Assembly (NCBI RefSeq): GCF_030177935.1
Contig: NZ_CP089974.1
Span: 744,001-808,000 of the forward strand
Length of the DNA stretch: 64,000 bases
From: Moraxella haemolytica
Lineage (GTDB): Bacteria; Pseudomonadota; Gammaproteobacteria; Pseudomonadales; Moraxellaceae
Direction of reading: 5' to 3'
Both the position numbers and the translations under genes were made by a program. The notes under the pieces are model-generated. The model saw only the letters and a program-made list of their open reading frames with translations. It did no database searches and was not told where the DNA came from. Positions within the stretch are counted from its first letter, which is position 1. Every line of letters starts with the position of its first letter. Below, piece by piece: positions 47,269-57,285 of the stretch.

Positions 47269-50200
47269 AGTAGAGAATAAACAATCAGCCAACGCAGTAG
47301 CGTCCAATGGTCAGGATATGCCACCTGCCATCGCTTGCACCTTAAAAGGAGCATACCTGATAGAAGCATCGGCAGGTACAGGTAAGACTTGGACATTGAC
47401 GGGCATTATTTTGCGATTGTTCATTGAAGAAAAATACAATGTACAGCGTATGATAGCCACCACTTTCACTCGTGCTGCAGCCGCTGAGATGCAAGAGCGT
47501 ATCCAAGAACGCTTGACGGTGTTTTATCGCTATCTGTTGTGGTTAAAATCCAGCCAAGAGATGCACGCACACTGGTTTGATGATGCTTTAGCTCTTGATG
47601 AGCGAGCCGATGAGTTGGTTGCTACTGCACTGGGGGCGAATATTGTCGGAGCTGATGACCTCATCAATGTACATCTTATCAAACATCTTTTGGTTGATGG
47701 CGTGCCTGCTTTTGATGAGGCGATTCGTCGTGTGGGTCTGCTATTGGCTACTTTGGATAAGCTGTTTGTGGGGACGCTAGACAGCCTTGCTCAAAAATGG
47801 CTCAAAGAATTCTCCACAGAGATTGGACATCAGCCCAAAGCAGATATTTTATATGACAGTTCTGATATTAGTATCGCCATCATTCATGATGGTCTTAGGC
47901 AGGCACATACTCAGGTAATGAGTCAAAATCCTAAACTGTATGAGATGATCCGCCACGAAAACATATTTGGCGATATTGATCAGGCGTATCAATCAATCCA
48001 AGTTGCCATGAATTTTTTTAATGTGCCATTTAATGATGAGGCAACATTGATTGATGATCAGTATGTCGCAAGCCTACAAGAAATGGTGCTGGCGTTCACC
48101 AAGCTAGATACATCAGTGGTGGATAAGTTTTGCGATAAAGAGTATCGTGATTCGGTGGGGGTGCGTGCCACAGGCAAACTATTAAAACATTGGCATCGCT
48201 TGTTTGAGATTGTGCAGACGATGGCAGAGCATGGCACATCATTTGTTCGCCATCTAGATAAAACGCACACCGATTGGCTGTCTGCTGTTCATGAAGCCTT
48301 AGAAAAAGACAATGTGTTTAATAAAAAACATGATGAGAATGCCAAACGACTGCTGATGGGTTTTATTGATAAACATCTAACTGCTTTGGTGTTCATCTAT
48401 GAGAGTATTTGTCAACTACCCAATCAATACCGTACTCATCTGTACAAAACCCTTGCCCTTGCAGTCCGTGCCAAGACACCGACTTGGCTTGAAAATCAAG
48501 CCAAAACGACCTTTACCATTCAGATGCACAGGTTAAATCAGGCTTTGGCAAACAACCCAAGCCTTGCTAAGCATATTCGCCATCATTATCCTGTGATTTT
48601 GATTGATGAATCCCAAGATGTCAATGGAGCTCAAGTTGAACTGATCCAGCAGGTATATTTGTCTTATTTGATAAAGCAGTTAAATAAAGACAAGCCATCT
48701 TTGGGATTTTTGTTGTTGGTGGGTGATCCCAAGCAGGCGATTTATCGGTTTCGTGGTGGGGATGTCGCCAACTATAATCGCATGAAAAATACGGGCGTGG
48801 CGAATGCTTGCTATCCCATCATCAATCAACAGCTGTCTTTGTCTGTCAACCGCCGTTCAAATAAAGCCTTGATTGAGTCATTAAATGCGTGGTTTGATGA
48901 TGGCAAGGGCGAGCATGGCAATCTTGGTGAGGGTATTTATTATCAGACCATTACTGCCCATAATGAGAGCCAAAGGTTGTCTTGGCAGGCGGATACTCAA
49001 GATGAGCGACCAAGCTATCTAGGTAGGCAACCATTAGCCATGTTGCACTTAACTGCTAATGCCCAATCGCCCATCAGTCAGCTATTAGCATGGCATATCA
49101 ACAGCCTATTACAAGGCGGTCATACCATCAACACACAGGCAGGTGAGCGTGCCATCATGCCAAGCGATATTGCGGTATTAAGCTATAAAAATAAGTGGCT
49201 GCTAGCGGTCAAAGAGCATTTAGATGCGTTAAATATCCCAGCCATCGCCGCCCAAGAGACCAATGTCTTTAGTACGCAGGCAGGGCGTGATTTATATGCT
49301 TTATTAAGTGTGTGTGTGGAGATGAGTAATGTAGAAAAATTAGGTCGGCTATTGACTTCATCTTTTTTTGGCATGAGTCTTGATGAGGCGATGTTAATGC
49401 TTGGTGTTGATGATGAAATAGAAGGTCAAGCAAAATCAGAACTACTGATCTATCTGAATCAAGTCTTTGAAAGATGGCTACAGCACGGCGTGGCATCGGC
49501 ATTGAATTTGGCACTGGCAAAGCATCCATTCATGAAAGACGGTTCGCTATGGCTTAGCGTTGCTAGCTTTGGCGAGCGGTATTTGGCGGATGCGTGGCAG
49601 ATTTTAGAGCTGATTAGCACCCAAGAACATTTGCAGGCGTTGGCACTCATTGAGTGGTACAAGATGCAGATGTGTGGTGGCGACATACCTGATGCTCATA
49701 AACGACTGCCACTACCTAGCGAGTCTGGCGTGAATATGATGACCATTCATAAATCCAAAGGGCTTGAATTCCCTATTGTGTATGTGATTGGGCTTGATGA
49801 AGCGGTATCGGAAAATGGGACGCTATTTTATCCTTATACTGATACACAGTTCAATCGCCATTTATCCCCCAAACCCATTGGAAAAGACGGCGTAAATTAT
49901 CAACAGCTTGATCTAAAAGAAAGTATTGATGAACGCAAGCGGTTGGGTTATGTGGCACTGACTCGAGCATCTGAACAGATGTATGTGGTGGCAAAGGATT
50001 TGAATAAGCGACTACATACACACCAAAGACCGCTGTTTTTATGGTGTGATTGTGCTGACAGTGCTACGCTCTCCTTGCCATCTAGAATGCAAGGCAAGAT
50101 GGATTGGCTAAGTTTAGAGACTGATGACTATATCACTAAGCCCTATTCGTCCAATGATGTCAATCTTGTTCCTATTGACTATCTGGCATGGCATGAGATC

Positions 50201-51151
50201 ATGCATAAGACGGTGTTTTATGGTGCGGTGCAGACGAGTTTTACAGCACTCATTAGCCAGTTAGATTACAAAACCAAAGAGTTGCTTGCAGTTACGCCAG
50301 ACCATGATGAGTTGGTGGCTTTGACCGATTTGGAGACAATGGCGGACGAAGAAGCGTGTCATGATGACATTCGCACAACTTTCATGCGTGGTATGCTGGC
50401 AGGGGATTTTTTACATCAAGTCTTACAAAAAATAAACACTAAGGGCGAACCACAAGACAAATTATACAATATCAGTCGTGCGATTGATGAGGTGGCAAGG
50501 TATCTAGGAGTGCTTGACTATATGAGTCAAGATGCTCAAAGGGCGATGGGTATGCCCACTTCTGATAACAAGCATACTTTGCACAGACAGCTTGTGCTAT
50601 GGATGAATGATGTCATTCATGCACCTTTTGCTGCTTCAGGAGTAAATTTGGTATCTTTGACTGATTCATCAAGCGTAAAAGAAATGGGATTTTTGCTTGG
50701 AATGAAAGAGGGCTTTAGCATTGATGAGTTAAATGCTGCTTTTGAAGCATATAGCGATAAACCACTTAGCCTAACCAAAGATGATTCATACCAACCCTTA
50801 TATCGCTACTTAAAAGGTGGGATTGATTTGGTATATGAGCATGAAGGGCGGTTTTTTGTGGTGGATTATAAATCCAATTTTTTGGGCAATGGCATTCAAG
50901 CGTATCATGAGCAGGCATTGTTTGAGTCAATGGATAGGGCAGGCTACTGGCTACAAGCAGCGATTTATCAAGTGGCTTTGCATCGCTTATTAAAGATGCG
51001 TGTTAAAGACTATGTGGGCAATGAGCATCGCTATTTGGGTGCGGTGGAATATTTATTTTTGCGTGGTGTGGCTGATGATGAGCGGTTGGGTCGCATGGTG
51101 TGGCAAGTGCCGATAGAGTTGGTACGCCGTTTAGACGAGCTGTTTCGGTAA
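47258..51151 (+). CDS. recB: Exodeoxyribonuclease V subunit beta
   Basis: 3'-5' helicase and nuclease subunit of RecBCD. 1297 residues. UvrD-like motif I EASAGTGKTWTL is near residue 35-46, motif Ia ATTFTRAAAAEM follows, then VILIDESQDVNGAQ, LVGDPKQAIYRFRGGD and the late helicase block MMTIHKSKGLEFPIVYV and LGYVALTRAS. The C-terminal nuclease domain has GGIDLVYEHEGRFFVVDYKSN near residue 1187, with the Asp and Lys of the catalytic centre. GTG 47255 one codon earlier is the other possible start. In the recC-recB-recD order, with recD 57 bases on. Confidence 0.95.
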   Translation: MSNKVENKQSANAVASNGQDMPPAIACTLKGAYLIEASAGTGKTWTLTGIILRLFIEEKYNVQRMIATTFTRAAAAEMQERIQERLTVFYRYLLWLKSSQEMHAHWFDDALALDERADELVATALGANIVGADDLINVHLIKHLLVDGVPAFDEAIRRVGLLLATLDKLFVGTLDSLAQKWLKEFSTEIGHQPKADILYDSSDISIAIIHDGLRQAHTQVMSQNPKLYEMIRHENIFGDIDQAYQSIQVAMNFFNVPFNDEATLIDDQYVASLQEMVLAFTKLDTSVVDKFCDKEYRDSVGVRATGKLLKHWHRLFEIVQTMAEHGTSFVRHLDKTHTDWLSAVHEALEKDNVFNKKHDENAKRLLMGFIDKHLTALVFIYESICQLPNQYRTHLYKTLALAVRAKTPTWLENQAKTTFTIQMHRLNQALANNPSLAKHIRHHYPVILIDESQDVNGAQVELIQQVYLSYLIKQLNKDKPSLGFLLLVGDPKQAIYRFRGGDVANYNRMKNTGVANACYPIINQQLSLSVNRRSNKALIESLNAWFDDGKGEHGNLGEGIYYQTITAHNESQRLSWQADTQDERPSYLGRQPLAMLHLTANAQSPISQLLAWHINSLLQGGHTINTQAGERAIMPSDIAVLSYKNKWLLAVKEHLDALNIPAIAAQETNVFSTQAGRDLYALLSVCVEMSNVEKLGRLLTSSFFGMSLDEAMLMLGVDDEIEGQAKSELLIYLNQVFERWLQHGVASALNLALAKHPFMKDGSLWLSVASFGERYLADAWQILELISTQEHLQALALIEWYKMQMCGGDIPDAHKRLPLPSESGVNMMTIHKSKGLEFPIVYVIGLDEAVSENGTLFYPYTDTQFNRHLSPKPIGKDGVNYQQLDLKESIDERKRLGYVALTRASEQMYVVAKDLNKRLHTHQRPLFLWCDCADSATLSLPSRMQGKMDWLSLETDDYITKPYSSNDVNLVPIDYLAWHEIMHKTVFYGAVQTSFTALISQLDYKTKELLAVTPDHDELVALTDLETMADEEACHDDIRTTFMRGMLAGDFLHQVLQKINTKGEPQDKLYNISRAIDEVARYLGVLDYMSQDAQRAMGMPTSDNKHTLHRQLVLWMNDVIHAPFAASGVNLVSLTDSSSVKEMGFLLGMKEGFSIDELNAAFEAYSDKPLSLTKDDSYQPLYRYLKGGIDLVYEHEGRFFVVDYKSNFLGNGIQAYHEQALFESMDRAGYWLQAAIYQVALHRLLKMRVKDYVGNEHRYLGAVEYLFLRGVADDERLGRMVWQVPIELVRRLDELFR

Positions 51152-51208
51152 TGGTTCTATATTTTAGGGTATTGAAAATAAAAAGTACTAATTGATTGAG
51201 AAGACATC

Positions 51209-53197
51209 ATGAATACAATCGCTATTGACCGATATTTAACCGCACGCATTGCCGAAAATGCAAAGTGGTACCGTCATAAGAATCTGCTACAGGCAGATTA
51301 CATGATTGAAGACATTAAGACACACTTATTTTATGTGATGAGTCTTGCTGGTATGTTATCTTTGTCTGAAGGGCATACGGTGCTAGTTGTGCCAAAACAA
51401 CAGGGCGGTTGGCGGAGTTTTTTTGAGCCTGTCATGGATTATCTGCTGTCTTGGGTGAAAGATGAGCGGTTCTTGGTGGATTTTGATGAGATATTTATGC
51501 AGATTGATCATCATCAAGATAAGGCAAATCTAAAAGAGATTGTTGGTTGGTATTGCCGTACTTTTCATCGTGCCATTAGCCCAAATATTAAAATGACTTG
51601 GATGCTTGACTCAAAAGATGGTCTTGATGGTGTCTTTTTGAGCTTATTAAAGGTTTATTATTTCATCAAGTTTGTTTTGCATGATGACATAAAAGAGCTG
51701 TCAAGTTTCATACATGACACGCCTTTTGTTGATGATTATCAAGTAGCTCAATCAAGTCGTCCGCTCATCATCAAAGATACGCAGGAAGAATTTTATCTTT
51801 GGTCAAATAGGGCATGGCGTGCTGAACGCATGGCGATGCAACACATCTGGAGAATCTGTACAGTACAGATGACGCCTTTTGATATATCCAATCTGCCATC
51901 TACGCTCAACCATGAACAAAGATTGGCGATTGAAACGGTGAGTCGTCAGGCATTTACCATCATTACAGGCGGACCAGGGACGGGCAAGACTTTCACCGTT
52001 GCACAGATTGTTCTAGCATTACTCAAACAAAACCCTGATACCGACCTTGCGTTGGCGGCACCGACAGGTAAGGCGGCACAGCGTATGAGCGAATCATTAA
52101 AGGCTTCTTTGGCAAGATTTGACATACAAGTGGAGTTACCTGAGCCTAAAACTATTCATCGCTTGCTTGGCATTGGTCGGCATGGTACGCCCAGATATCA
52201 TGATAATCATACCATGCCACATGACATAATCATCATTGATGAAGCGTCTATGCTTGGGGCGGAGCTGTCTTGTAGTCTGTTGGCGGCAGTCAAGACAGGG
52301 GCTAGGCTGATTTTACTTGGTGATGCATATCAGTTGGCGGCGGTTGAAGCAGGAGCGGTGTTGGCGGATTTGTGCCGTGTTGATGCCTTGCAAAGTCATC
52401 GTGTGCATCTTGTGGAGTCAAAACGCTTTCATGCAGATTCTGATGTGGGCAGACTTGCCAATTTCATCAATAACAGTGCTGATACCATGCAAAAGGGCGA
52501 GGAGCTTATCACTCTTATGCAAACGAGTAATCAGCTGTCTTTTGTTAATATTGATGGCAAGTCTCATTACTATGAACAGCTGTCAGATGGTTATGTGGCT
52601 TATTTTGAGCAAAGTAAGAGACTGCTTGCACAGTTGCGTCATGATGATGAGCCAAGCAGATATCAAAAGATTCAGGCTCTATTTAATACCCTAGATCAAT
52701 ACCGAATCTTGTGTGCGTCCCACATTGGCGATGCAGGCGATAGTAAAATAAATGAGTTTTTATCAAAAAAACATCGTGGATGGTTAAATACCAAGCCCAG
52801 TGTTTCGGCGTGGTATCATGGTCGTGTAGTGATGGTGCAGACCAACCGCTATGACTTGGGTTTATTTAATGGCGATGTTGGGATTTGTTTGTATGATGGT
52901 CGTGAGATGGCGGTGTATTTTAATGCAGAGACTCTAAAAAAAGTTGCTATTGGTATGCTAGGTGGTGAGACTGTTACAACCGCTTATGTCATGACGGTGC
53001 ATAAATCTCAGGGTTCGGAGTTTGATAAAGTGGCAGTGGTATTTGATGATGACAATGCTCGTTTGTTGTCCAAAGAGCTGATTTATACTGCCATCACTCG
53101 TGCTAAAATATCAGTTGGTATTTATACGACAAATCAGGCTTTACAGATTGCAGTGAGTACGCCAACAGTACGCACCACAGGGCTTGAGTTACTGTGA
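51209..53197 (+). CDS. recD: Exodeoxyribonuclease V subunit alpha
   Basis: 5'-3' helicase subunit of RecBCD, superfamily 1B. 662 residues. Walker A GGPGTGKTFTV is near residue 255-262, followed by AAPTGKAAQRM, IIIDEASMLGAEL (Walker B) and LLGDAYQLAAVEAG. Near the end the RecD2-like fold finishes with MTVHKSQGSEFDKV and IYTAITRAK. It follows recB closely and ends by overlapping the 3' end of dusB, which converges with it, by nine bases. All three subunits are complete, so a working RecBCD is expected. Confidence 0.94.
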   Translation: MNTIAIDRYLTARIAENAKWYRHKNLLQADYMIEDIKTHLFYVMSLAGMLSLSEGHTVLVVPKQQGGWRSFFEPVMDYLLSWVKDERFLVDFDEIFMQIDHHQDKANLKEIVGWYCRTFHRAISPNIKMTWMLDSKDGLDGVFLSLLKVYYFIKFVLHDDIKELSSFIHDTPFVDDYQVAQSSRPLIIKDTQEEFYLWSNRAWRAERMAMQHIWRICTVQMTPFDISNLPSTLNHEQRLAIETVSRQAFTIITGGPGTGKTFTVAQIVLALLKQNPDTDLALAAPTGKAAQRMSESLKASLARFDIQVELPEPKTIHRLLGIGRHGTPRYHDNHTMPHDIIIIDEASMLGAELSCSLLAAVKTGARLILLGDAYQLAAVEAGAVLADLCRVDALQSHRVHLVESKRFHADSDVGRLANFINNSADTMQKGEELITLMQTSNQLSFVNIDGKSHYYEQLSDGYVAYFEQSKRLLAQLRHDDEPSRYQKIQALFNTLDQYRILCASHIGDAGDSKINEFLSKKHRGWLNTKPSVSAWYHGRVVMVQTNRYDLGLFNGDVGICLYDGREMAVYFNAETLKKVAIGMLGGETVTTAYVMTVHKSQGSEFDKVAVVFDDDNARLLSKELIYTAITRAKISVGIYTTNQALQIAVSTPTVRTTGLELL

Positions 53198-54175
53198 TTG
53201 TAAAAATTTCTTCACGGCGGCAAATTGTCCTTTGGTGGTGTCTTCTTGATACATGGCTTCACGAAAGGCATTAGAATTGGGTATGCCGCCTGTATACCAA
53301 GCGATGTGTTTTCTGGCAATGCGACAGCCTGAGTACTCCCCATAGAATTGATACAGCTCTTCTAGGTGGTTTAGGACGATGTGTTGTAGTTCGTCTATAC
53401 TGGGTTTGGGTAGGAGTTCACCTGTGCTAAGATAGTGATGAATATCACGAAATATCCAAGGGTTTCCTTGTGCTGCTCGTCCTATCATCACCGCATCTGC
53501 ACCAGTCATCTCATAGACGGCTTTGGCTTTTTGGGGGCTGTCAATATCGCCATTGACAATAACAGGAATGCTAAGAGTTTGTTTTACTTCTTTAATCAGT
53601 TCATAGCGAGCTTGTCCTGTGTAAAAATCTTCTCTGGTGCGACCATGAATGGCAATGGCAGCGACACCAGCAGCTTCGGCAATCTGAGCGATTTTTAGAA
53701 TATTTTCTTGACCGTTGGCAAAGCCGAGCCGTGTTTTTAGAGTAACAGGTACATCAACAGCATCCACTGCACTCTCAAGCAGAGCTTTGACCAAATTCTC
53801 ATCTTGAAGTAGGGCGGAACCTGCCAGTTTTTTGCACACTTTTTTGGCAGGACAGCCCATATTGATATCCACGATTTGTGCACCATTTGCCACTTGGAAG
53901 CGAGCGGCTTTGGCTAGCTTGTCAGGTTCTGCTCCTGCGATTTGTGCTGAGATGGGGGCGATTTCACTATCAAAATTGGCACGATAAAGCGATTTTTTGC
54001 GTGCATAAAGTGCGGTATCAGCGATAATCATCTCACTGACGGCATGACCTGCCCCAAATGATTTGCACAGCCGTCTAAAAGGATTATCGGTAACACCTGC
54101 CATAGGTGCTACAATTAGCCTATTAGTGATGGTTTGATTTTTGATGGCAAGTGGGGTGAGTAGTGGGTGTGTCAT
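53189..54175 (-). CDS. dusB: tRNA-dihydrouridine synthase B
   Basis: FMN enzyme reducing uridine 17 (by the E. coli family) of tRNA to dihydrouridine with NADPH. 328 residues. The TIM-barrel start is NRLIVAPMAGVTDNPFRRLC; the catalytic Cys is in DINMGCPAKKVCKKLAGSAL (about residue 108); IAIHGRTREDFYTGQARY and the FMN phosphate loop GADAVMIGRAAQGNPW follow. The C-terminal RIARKHIAWYTGG favours DusB over DusA or DusC. In many gammaproteobacteria dusB is followed by fis; here it converges on recD. Confidence 0.93.
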   Translation of the reverse strand: MTHPLLTPLAIKNQTITNRLIVAPMAGVTDNPFRRLCKSFGAGHAVSEMIIADTALYARKKSLYRANFDSEIAPISAQIAGAEPDKLAKAARFQVANGAQIVDINMGCPAKKVCKKLAGSALLQDENLVKALLESAVDAVDVPVTLKTRLGFANGQENILKIAQIAEAAGVAAIAIHGRTREDFYTGQARYELIKEVKQTLSIPVIVNGDIDSPQKAKAVYEMTGADAVMIGRAAQGNPWIFRDIHHYLSTGELLPKPSIDELQHIVLNHLEELYQFYGEYSGCRIARKHIAWYTGGIPNSNAFREAMYQEDTTKGQFAAVKKFLQSQ

Positions 54176-54216
54176 GGTTTGGGACTGTTATCATAAAGCC
54201 AATAAAAAAGATGAGA

Positions 54217-54242
54217 AAAAGACCACCATGTGGTGGTCTTTT
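54217..54242 (-). terminator. rpmB-rpmG terminator
   Basis: AAAAGACCACCA-TG-TGGTGGTCTTTT, perfect twelve-base arms, with a T run on the minus strand. It lies 22 bases past the rpmG stop, and about 40 bases upstream of the dusB start on the same strand. Confidence 0.85.
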
Positions 54243-54263
54243 GCGGTTCTTAAAAGCAAATCA

Positions 54264-54419
54264 TTACTTGATTTTGGCTTCTTTGAACAGTACATGCTGG
54301 CGAATTTTTGGATCAAATTTTTTGATTTCCATTTTACCAGGCATGGTACGCTTATTTTTGGTGGTGGTATAGAAATAACCAGTACCAGCAGTAGAAACTA
54401 GTTTAATTTTATCTCTCAT
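54264..54419 (-). CDS. rpmG: 50S ribosomal protein L33
   Basis: 51 residues, too short for many gene lists. Translation starts [19 protein letters not shown] and ends [10 protein letters not shown], with [18 protein letters not shown] between: the compact basic L33. No zinc-binding Cys pairs are present, so it is the zinc-free type. It lies 39 bases after rpmB, the conserved rpmB-rpmG pair, with AGGA upstream of the ATG. Confidence 0.96.
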   Translation of the reverse strand: MRDKIKLVSTAGTGYFYTTTKNKRTMPGKMEIKKFDPKIRQHVLFKEAKIK

Positions 54420-54458
54420 GTTCGTATCCTCTTATGAATCTAAATAAAAAATCTACAA

Positions 54459-54695
54459 TTAGATTTTTTGACCTTGTGCGCGTAGGTCAGCAAGCACTTT
54501 ATCAATGCCGTGCTTGTCAATGATACGCATACCTTTAGATGATACACGAAGGCGTACGAAACGATTTTCAGACTCTACCCAAAAACGATGATTGTGCAGA
54601 TTTGGTAGAAAGCGACGACGGGTTTTGTTATTTGCGTGTGATACATTGTTACCCACTAGCGGGCGCTTTCCAGTCACTTGACATACTCGAGACAT
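54459..54695 (-). CDS. rpmB: 50S ribosomal protein L28
   Basis: 78 residues, the usual length: [23 protein letters not shown], then [22 protein letters not shown] and a C-terminal [18 protein letters not shown]. Binds 23S rRNA in the large subunit. Zinc-free type (one Cys). TAGGAG lies before the ATG. First gene of rpmB-rpmG, with a strong promoter far upstream (54876-54904) and a leader of about 174 bases. Confidence 0.97.
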   Translation of the reverse strand: MSRVCQVTGKRPLVGNNVSHANNKTRRRFLPNLHNHRFWVESENRFVRLRVSSKGMRIIDKHGIDKVLADLRAQGQKI

Positions 54696-54875
54696 GGTGA
54701 ACTCCTAATAATATGTGGCACGGATATTGAGCGGTATCGGGTGTGCCGTTTGGACAAGGTGCCTTATAAATGGTATGGACATAGCACAGGTTTGACCAAA
54801 CTTATAAAGTTACACCATTCTTTTTTGTTGTTAAAGGCGACAACAATCAAGAAATGGCAGAAAATTAAAGCCAAA

Positions 54876-54904
54876 ATTATACAGAAAATTTACTGGTATT
54901 TCAA
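54876..54904 (-). promoter_or_regulatory. Promoter of rpmB-rpmG
   Basis: On the minus strand, TTGAAA (54904-54899), exactly 17 bases, TATAAT (54881-54876). The start would fall near 54869, leaving an unusually long leader of about 174 bases before the rpmB ATG. Confidence 0.85.
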
Positions 54905-54961
54905 GTAAATTTCTAAGAATTTTAAATGATTTTGTATTGATGTTTGCCCATCAGTCCACGA

Positions 54962-55300
54962 TTAGCGTGGACTTAGTGCATTTTTTTCCAACCCAAAACC
55001 CTGCCAGCCATAGTGCATGAAGTTGCGAATATTGGCGTGGTCGCTACCTTCTGGAGTGGCAAGTACAGATTCATAATGCTCTGCAAATAGTTTTAGGGTG
55101 TCAAGCTGATTTAGACCATGTAGCTTGGCAAGACTAAATACTTTGGCAGAACCTTCATTGGTTCTAGCAGGATTCATAACTTCTCCATTACGAAAATCAA
55201 CAGGGGTGTAATGGTAATGGGCGTCAATAAAATTTAGCACATCAGCGAATTTAAACTCGCCAGTTTCAATGCTGTTTAGTAAAGATGAGATATTGCTCAT
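54962..55300 (-). CDS. HopJ type III effector-like protein (conserved, unlikely to be an effector here)
   Basis: 112 residues that match the HopJ family: F-K-F-A-D-V-L-N-F-I-D with HYHYTPVDFRNGEV, EGSAKVFSLAKLHGLNQLDTLKLFAEHY and NIRNFMHYGWQGF. The family is named for a Pseudomonas syringae type III effector but occurs in many bacteria without such a secretion system, and no secretion genes are seen here. The role is unknown. It lies 61 bases after csrA on the same strand. Confidence 0.85.
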   Translation of the reverse strand: MSNISSLLNSIETGEFKFADVLNFIDAHYHYTPVDFRNGEVMNPARTNEGSAKVFSLAKLHGLNQLDTLKLFAEHYESVLATPEGSDHANIRNFMHYGWQGFGLEKNALSPR

Positions 55301-55361
55301 GATGTCTCTTTTTTATGAATTTTCACTCAAATCGTTCGTTGCTGACTGATTATAGCACTGA

Positions 55362-55610
55362 TTAACGGTTGAAATAATCGTCATCGTCAAAAGATGGTGG
55401 GGCGAAGTTGCCTTGTTCTAGGTGGCTCATGTGTGCCTGCATAGAACGCTCATGTTGAATGCGTTGGTAGATTTCTTCACGATGAACCGCAATGTCTTTT
55501 GGGGCATTGACACCCAAGCGAACTTGATTGCCTTTAACACCAAGCACAGTAACGCTGACTTCATCGCCAATCATTAGAGTTTCGCCGACACGACGAGTTA
55601 GAATTAACAT
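55362..55610 (-). CDS. csrA: Carbon storage regulator CsrA
   Basis: Small dimeric RNA-binding protein that binds GGA motifs in mRNA leaders and represses or stabilises translation, affecting carbon storage, motility and biofilm. 82 residues. The core [39 protein letters not shown] is fully conserved, and [10 protein letters not shown] ends the core. The C-terminal extension of about 25 residues ([22 protein letters not shown]) makes it longer than the 61 residues of E. coli and is seen in Moraxellaceae. Downstream of lysC in alaS-lysC-csrA. Confidence 0.97.
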   Translation of the reverse strand: MLILTRRVGETLMIGDEVSVTVLGVKGNQVRLGVNAPKDIAVHREEIYQRIQHERSMQAHMSHLEQGNFAPPSFDDDDYFNR

Positions 55611-55803
55611 AGTATCGCTCCTTGCACGAAAAAAAGTTTAAATAAGTCAAAATACACTAAAAAATAAAAATACAAATTATAAAATACCCAAGTCGCTATT
55701 ATAAAACGCCTTGGGTATTTTGTCAGCTGATTTTGCGATAAGTTATGTAAATATTCTTATCAGAAACCAAAACTGCTGTTGTAAAATCGCTGATGATGCA
55801 AAA

Positions 55804-57090
55804 TTATAAGCCAGCGACTTTACTTTCACCATCTTCACGGTCAAGACCAAAGGCGGTATGCAAAGATTTTACAGCTTTTTCTAGATGTTGTTCTTGGATT
55901 AGGACAGATACCTTAATTTCAGAAGTTGAGATCATCTGCAGGTTGATATTTTGTGATGCCAAGGTTTCAAACATTTTGCTTGCCACGCCTGCATGAGAAC
56001 GCATACCCACACCAACGATAGAGACTTTCACAACTTTGTCATCGCCGACAATCTGAGTAGCACCGATGTCGTCTTTAACTTTTTCTTCTAGGATTTTGAT
56101 GGCTTTGTCATAATCGCCACGAGGTACGGTAAAACTAAAGTCGGTTACGCCATTTTCTGCGATGTTTTGAATAATCATGTCCACTTCGATGTTTGCAGCA
56201 CCGATAGGGCTTAAAATGGCAGAGGCAATACCTGGGCGGTCAGGCACGCCAAGTAGTGCAATTTTGGCTTCATCACGATTAAAGGCAATACCTGAAATTA
56301 CAGCGCGTTCCATATCATCTCCTTCGTCAATGGTAATCAAAGTACCGACATTTTGTTTAAATTCTTCATCAAAAGCACCATCAGTGCCTTCATCAAAACT
56401 AGACAGTACACGAAGCGGTACTTTGTATTTACCTGCAAATTCTACCGAGCGAATTTGCAGCACTTTTGAGCCAAGCGATGCCATCTCTAGCATTTCTTCA
56501 AAGGTAATCTTATCTAGCTTTTTGGCTTTTGAGGTAACTCGTGGGTCGGTGGTATAAACACCATCAACATCGGTGTAGATTTGGCATTCATCGGCACCGA
56601 TGGCAGCAGCGATGGCAACGCCTGTGGTGTCTGAACCACCACGACCAAGTGTGGTTAAGTCGTTATGTTTATTTACACCCTGAAAACCTGCAACGATAAG
56701 AACTTTGCCATCTGCCAATTCTTGTTTTAGGTTGTCAGCGTCAATATGTTCAATGCGTGCTTTGGTATGGGTTTCATCTGTTTTAATGGCGACTTGACGA
56801 CCTGTCATGGATTTGGCATCAACACCCAAGTCTTTTAGTGCCATAGCAAGTAGAGCGATAGAAACCTGCTCACCTGTGGCGACCATTTGGTCGTATTCTC
56901 GTGGGTCTGGGTCGTTGCTGATTTCTCGTGCCAGACCGATGAGACGGTTGGTCTCGCCACTCATGGCGGACACAACTACGACAACTTGATGACCGTGGTC
57001 ATGCCAACGCTTGACACGAGCTGCGACATTCTTGATGCGACTGGTATTACCCATTGAAGTGCCGCCATATTTTTGTACGATTAACGCCAT
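55804..57090 (-). CDS. lysC: Aspartate kinase
   Basis: Phosphorylates aspartate, the common step to lysine, methionine and threonine. 428 residues. N-terminal kinase motif VQKYGGTSMGNTSRIKNVA; GRGGSDTTGVAIAAAI and TDVDGVYTTDPR mark the substrate site. Two ACT domains at the C-terminus (GVPDRPGIASAILSP and SIVGVGMRSHAGVASKM) give feedback by lysine or threonine. ATG 57090 is preferred because AAAGG lies before it; the frame is open from 57129. It lies between alaS and csrA, the conserved gammaproteobacterial order. Confidence 0.96.
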   Translation of the reverse strand: MALIVQKYGGTSMGNTSRIKNVAARVKRWHDHGHQVVVVVSAMSGETNRLIGLAREISNDPDPREYDQMVATGEQVSIALLAMALKDLGVDAKSMTGRQVAIKTDETHTKARIEHIDADNLKQELADGKVLIVAGFQGVNKHNDLTTLGRGGSDTTGVAIAAAIGADECQIYTDVDGVYTTDPRVTSKAKKLDKITFEEMLEMASLGSKVLQIRSVEFAGKYKVPLRVLSSFDEGTDGAFDEEFKQNVGTLITIDEGDDMERAVISGIAFNRDEAKIALLGVPDRPGIASAILSPIGAANIEVDMIIQNIAENGVTDFSFTVPRGDYDKAIKILEEKVKDDIGATQIVGDDKVVKVSIVGVGMRSHAGVASKMFETLASQNINLQMISTSEIKVSVLIQEQHLEKAVKSLHTAFGLDREDGESKVAGL

Positions 57091-57285
57091 TGTGTTTACC
57101 TTTTGTTTAAAAAATGGTAGAAAACCCAAAGGTTGTAAATAAAAGTTCGCAGATTATAACTCAATTCATTGTTAAAATAAACTGATGAATTGATTATAAA
57201 AATCTATAAATACCCCAATAATTTGGAATATTTTGTAAATAATCCACCAGTGTGATTAAAAAGGCATGATTTTGCTTACTGTCTT

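Noticed and set aside
54696-54908. 76-codon plus-strand frame in the rpmB leader
   Set aside because: It is antisense to the rpmB leader, has no ribosome binding site and resembles no protein.
54962-55300. HopJ-like protein as a secreted virulence effector
   Set aside because: The family name comes from one organism; no type III secretion genes are present and the protein is widespread in non-pathogens.
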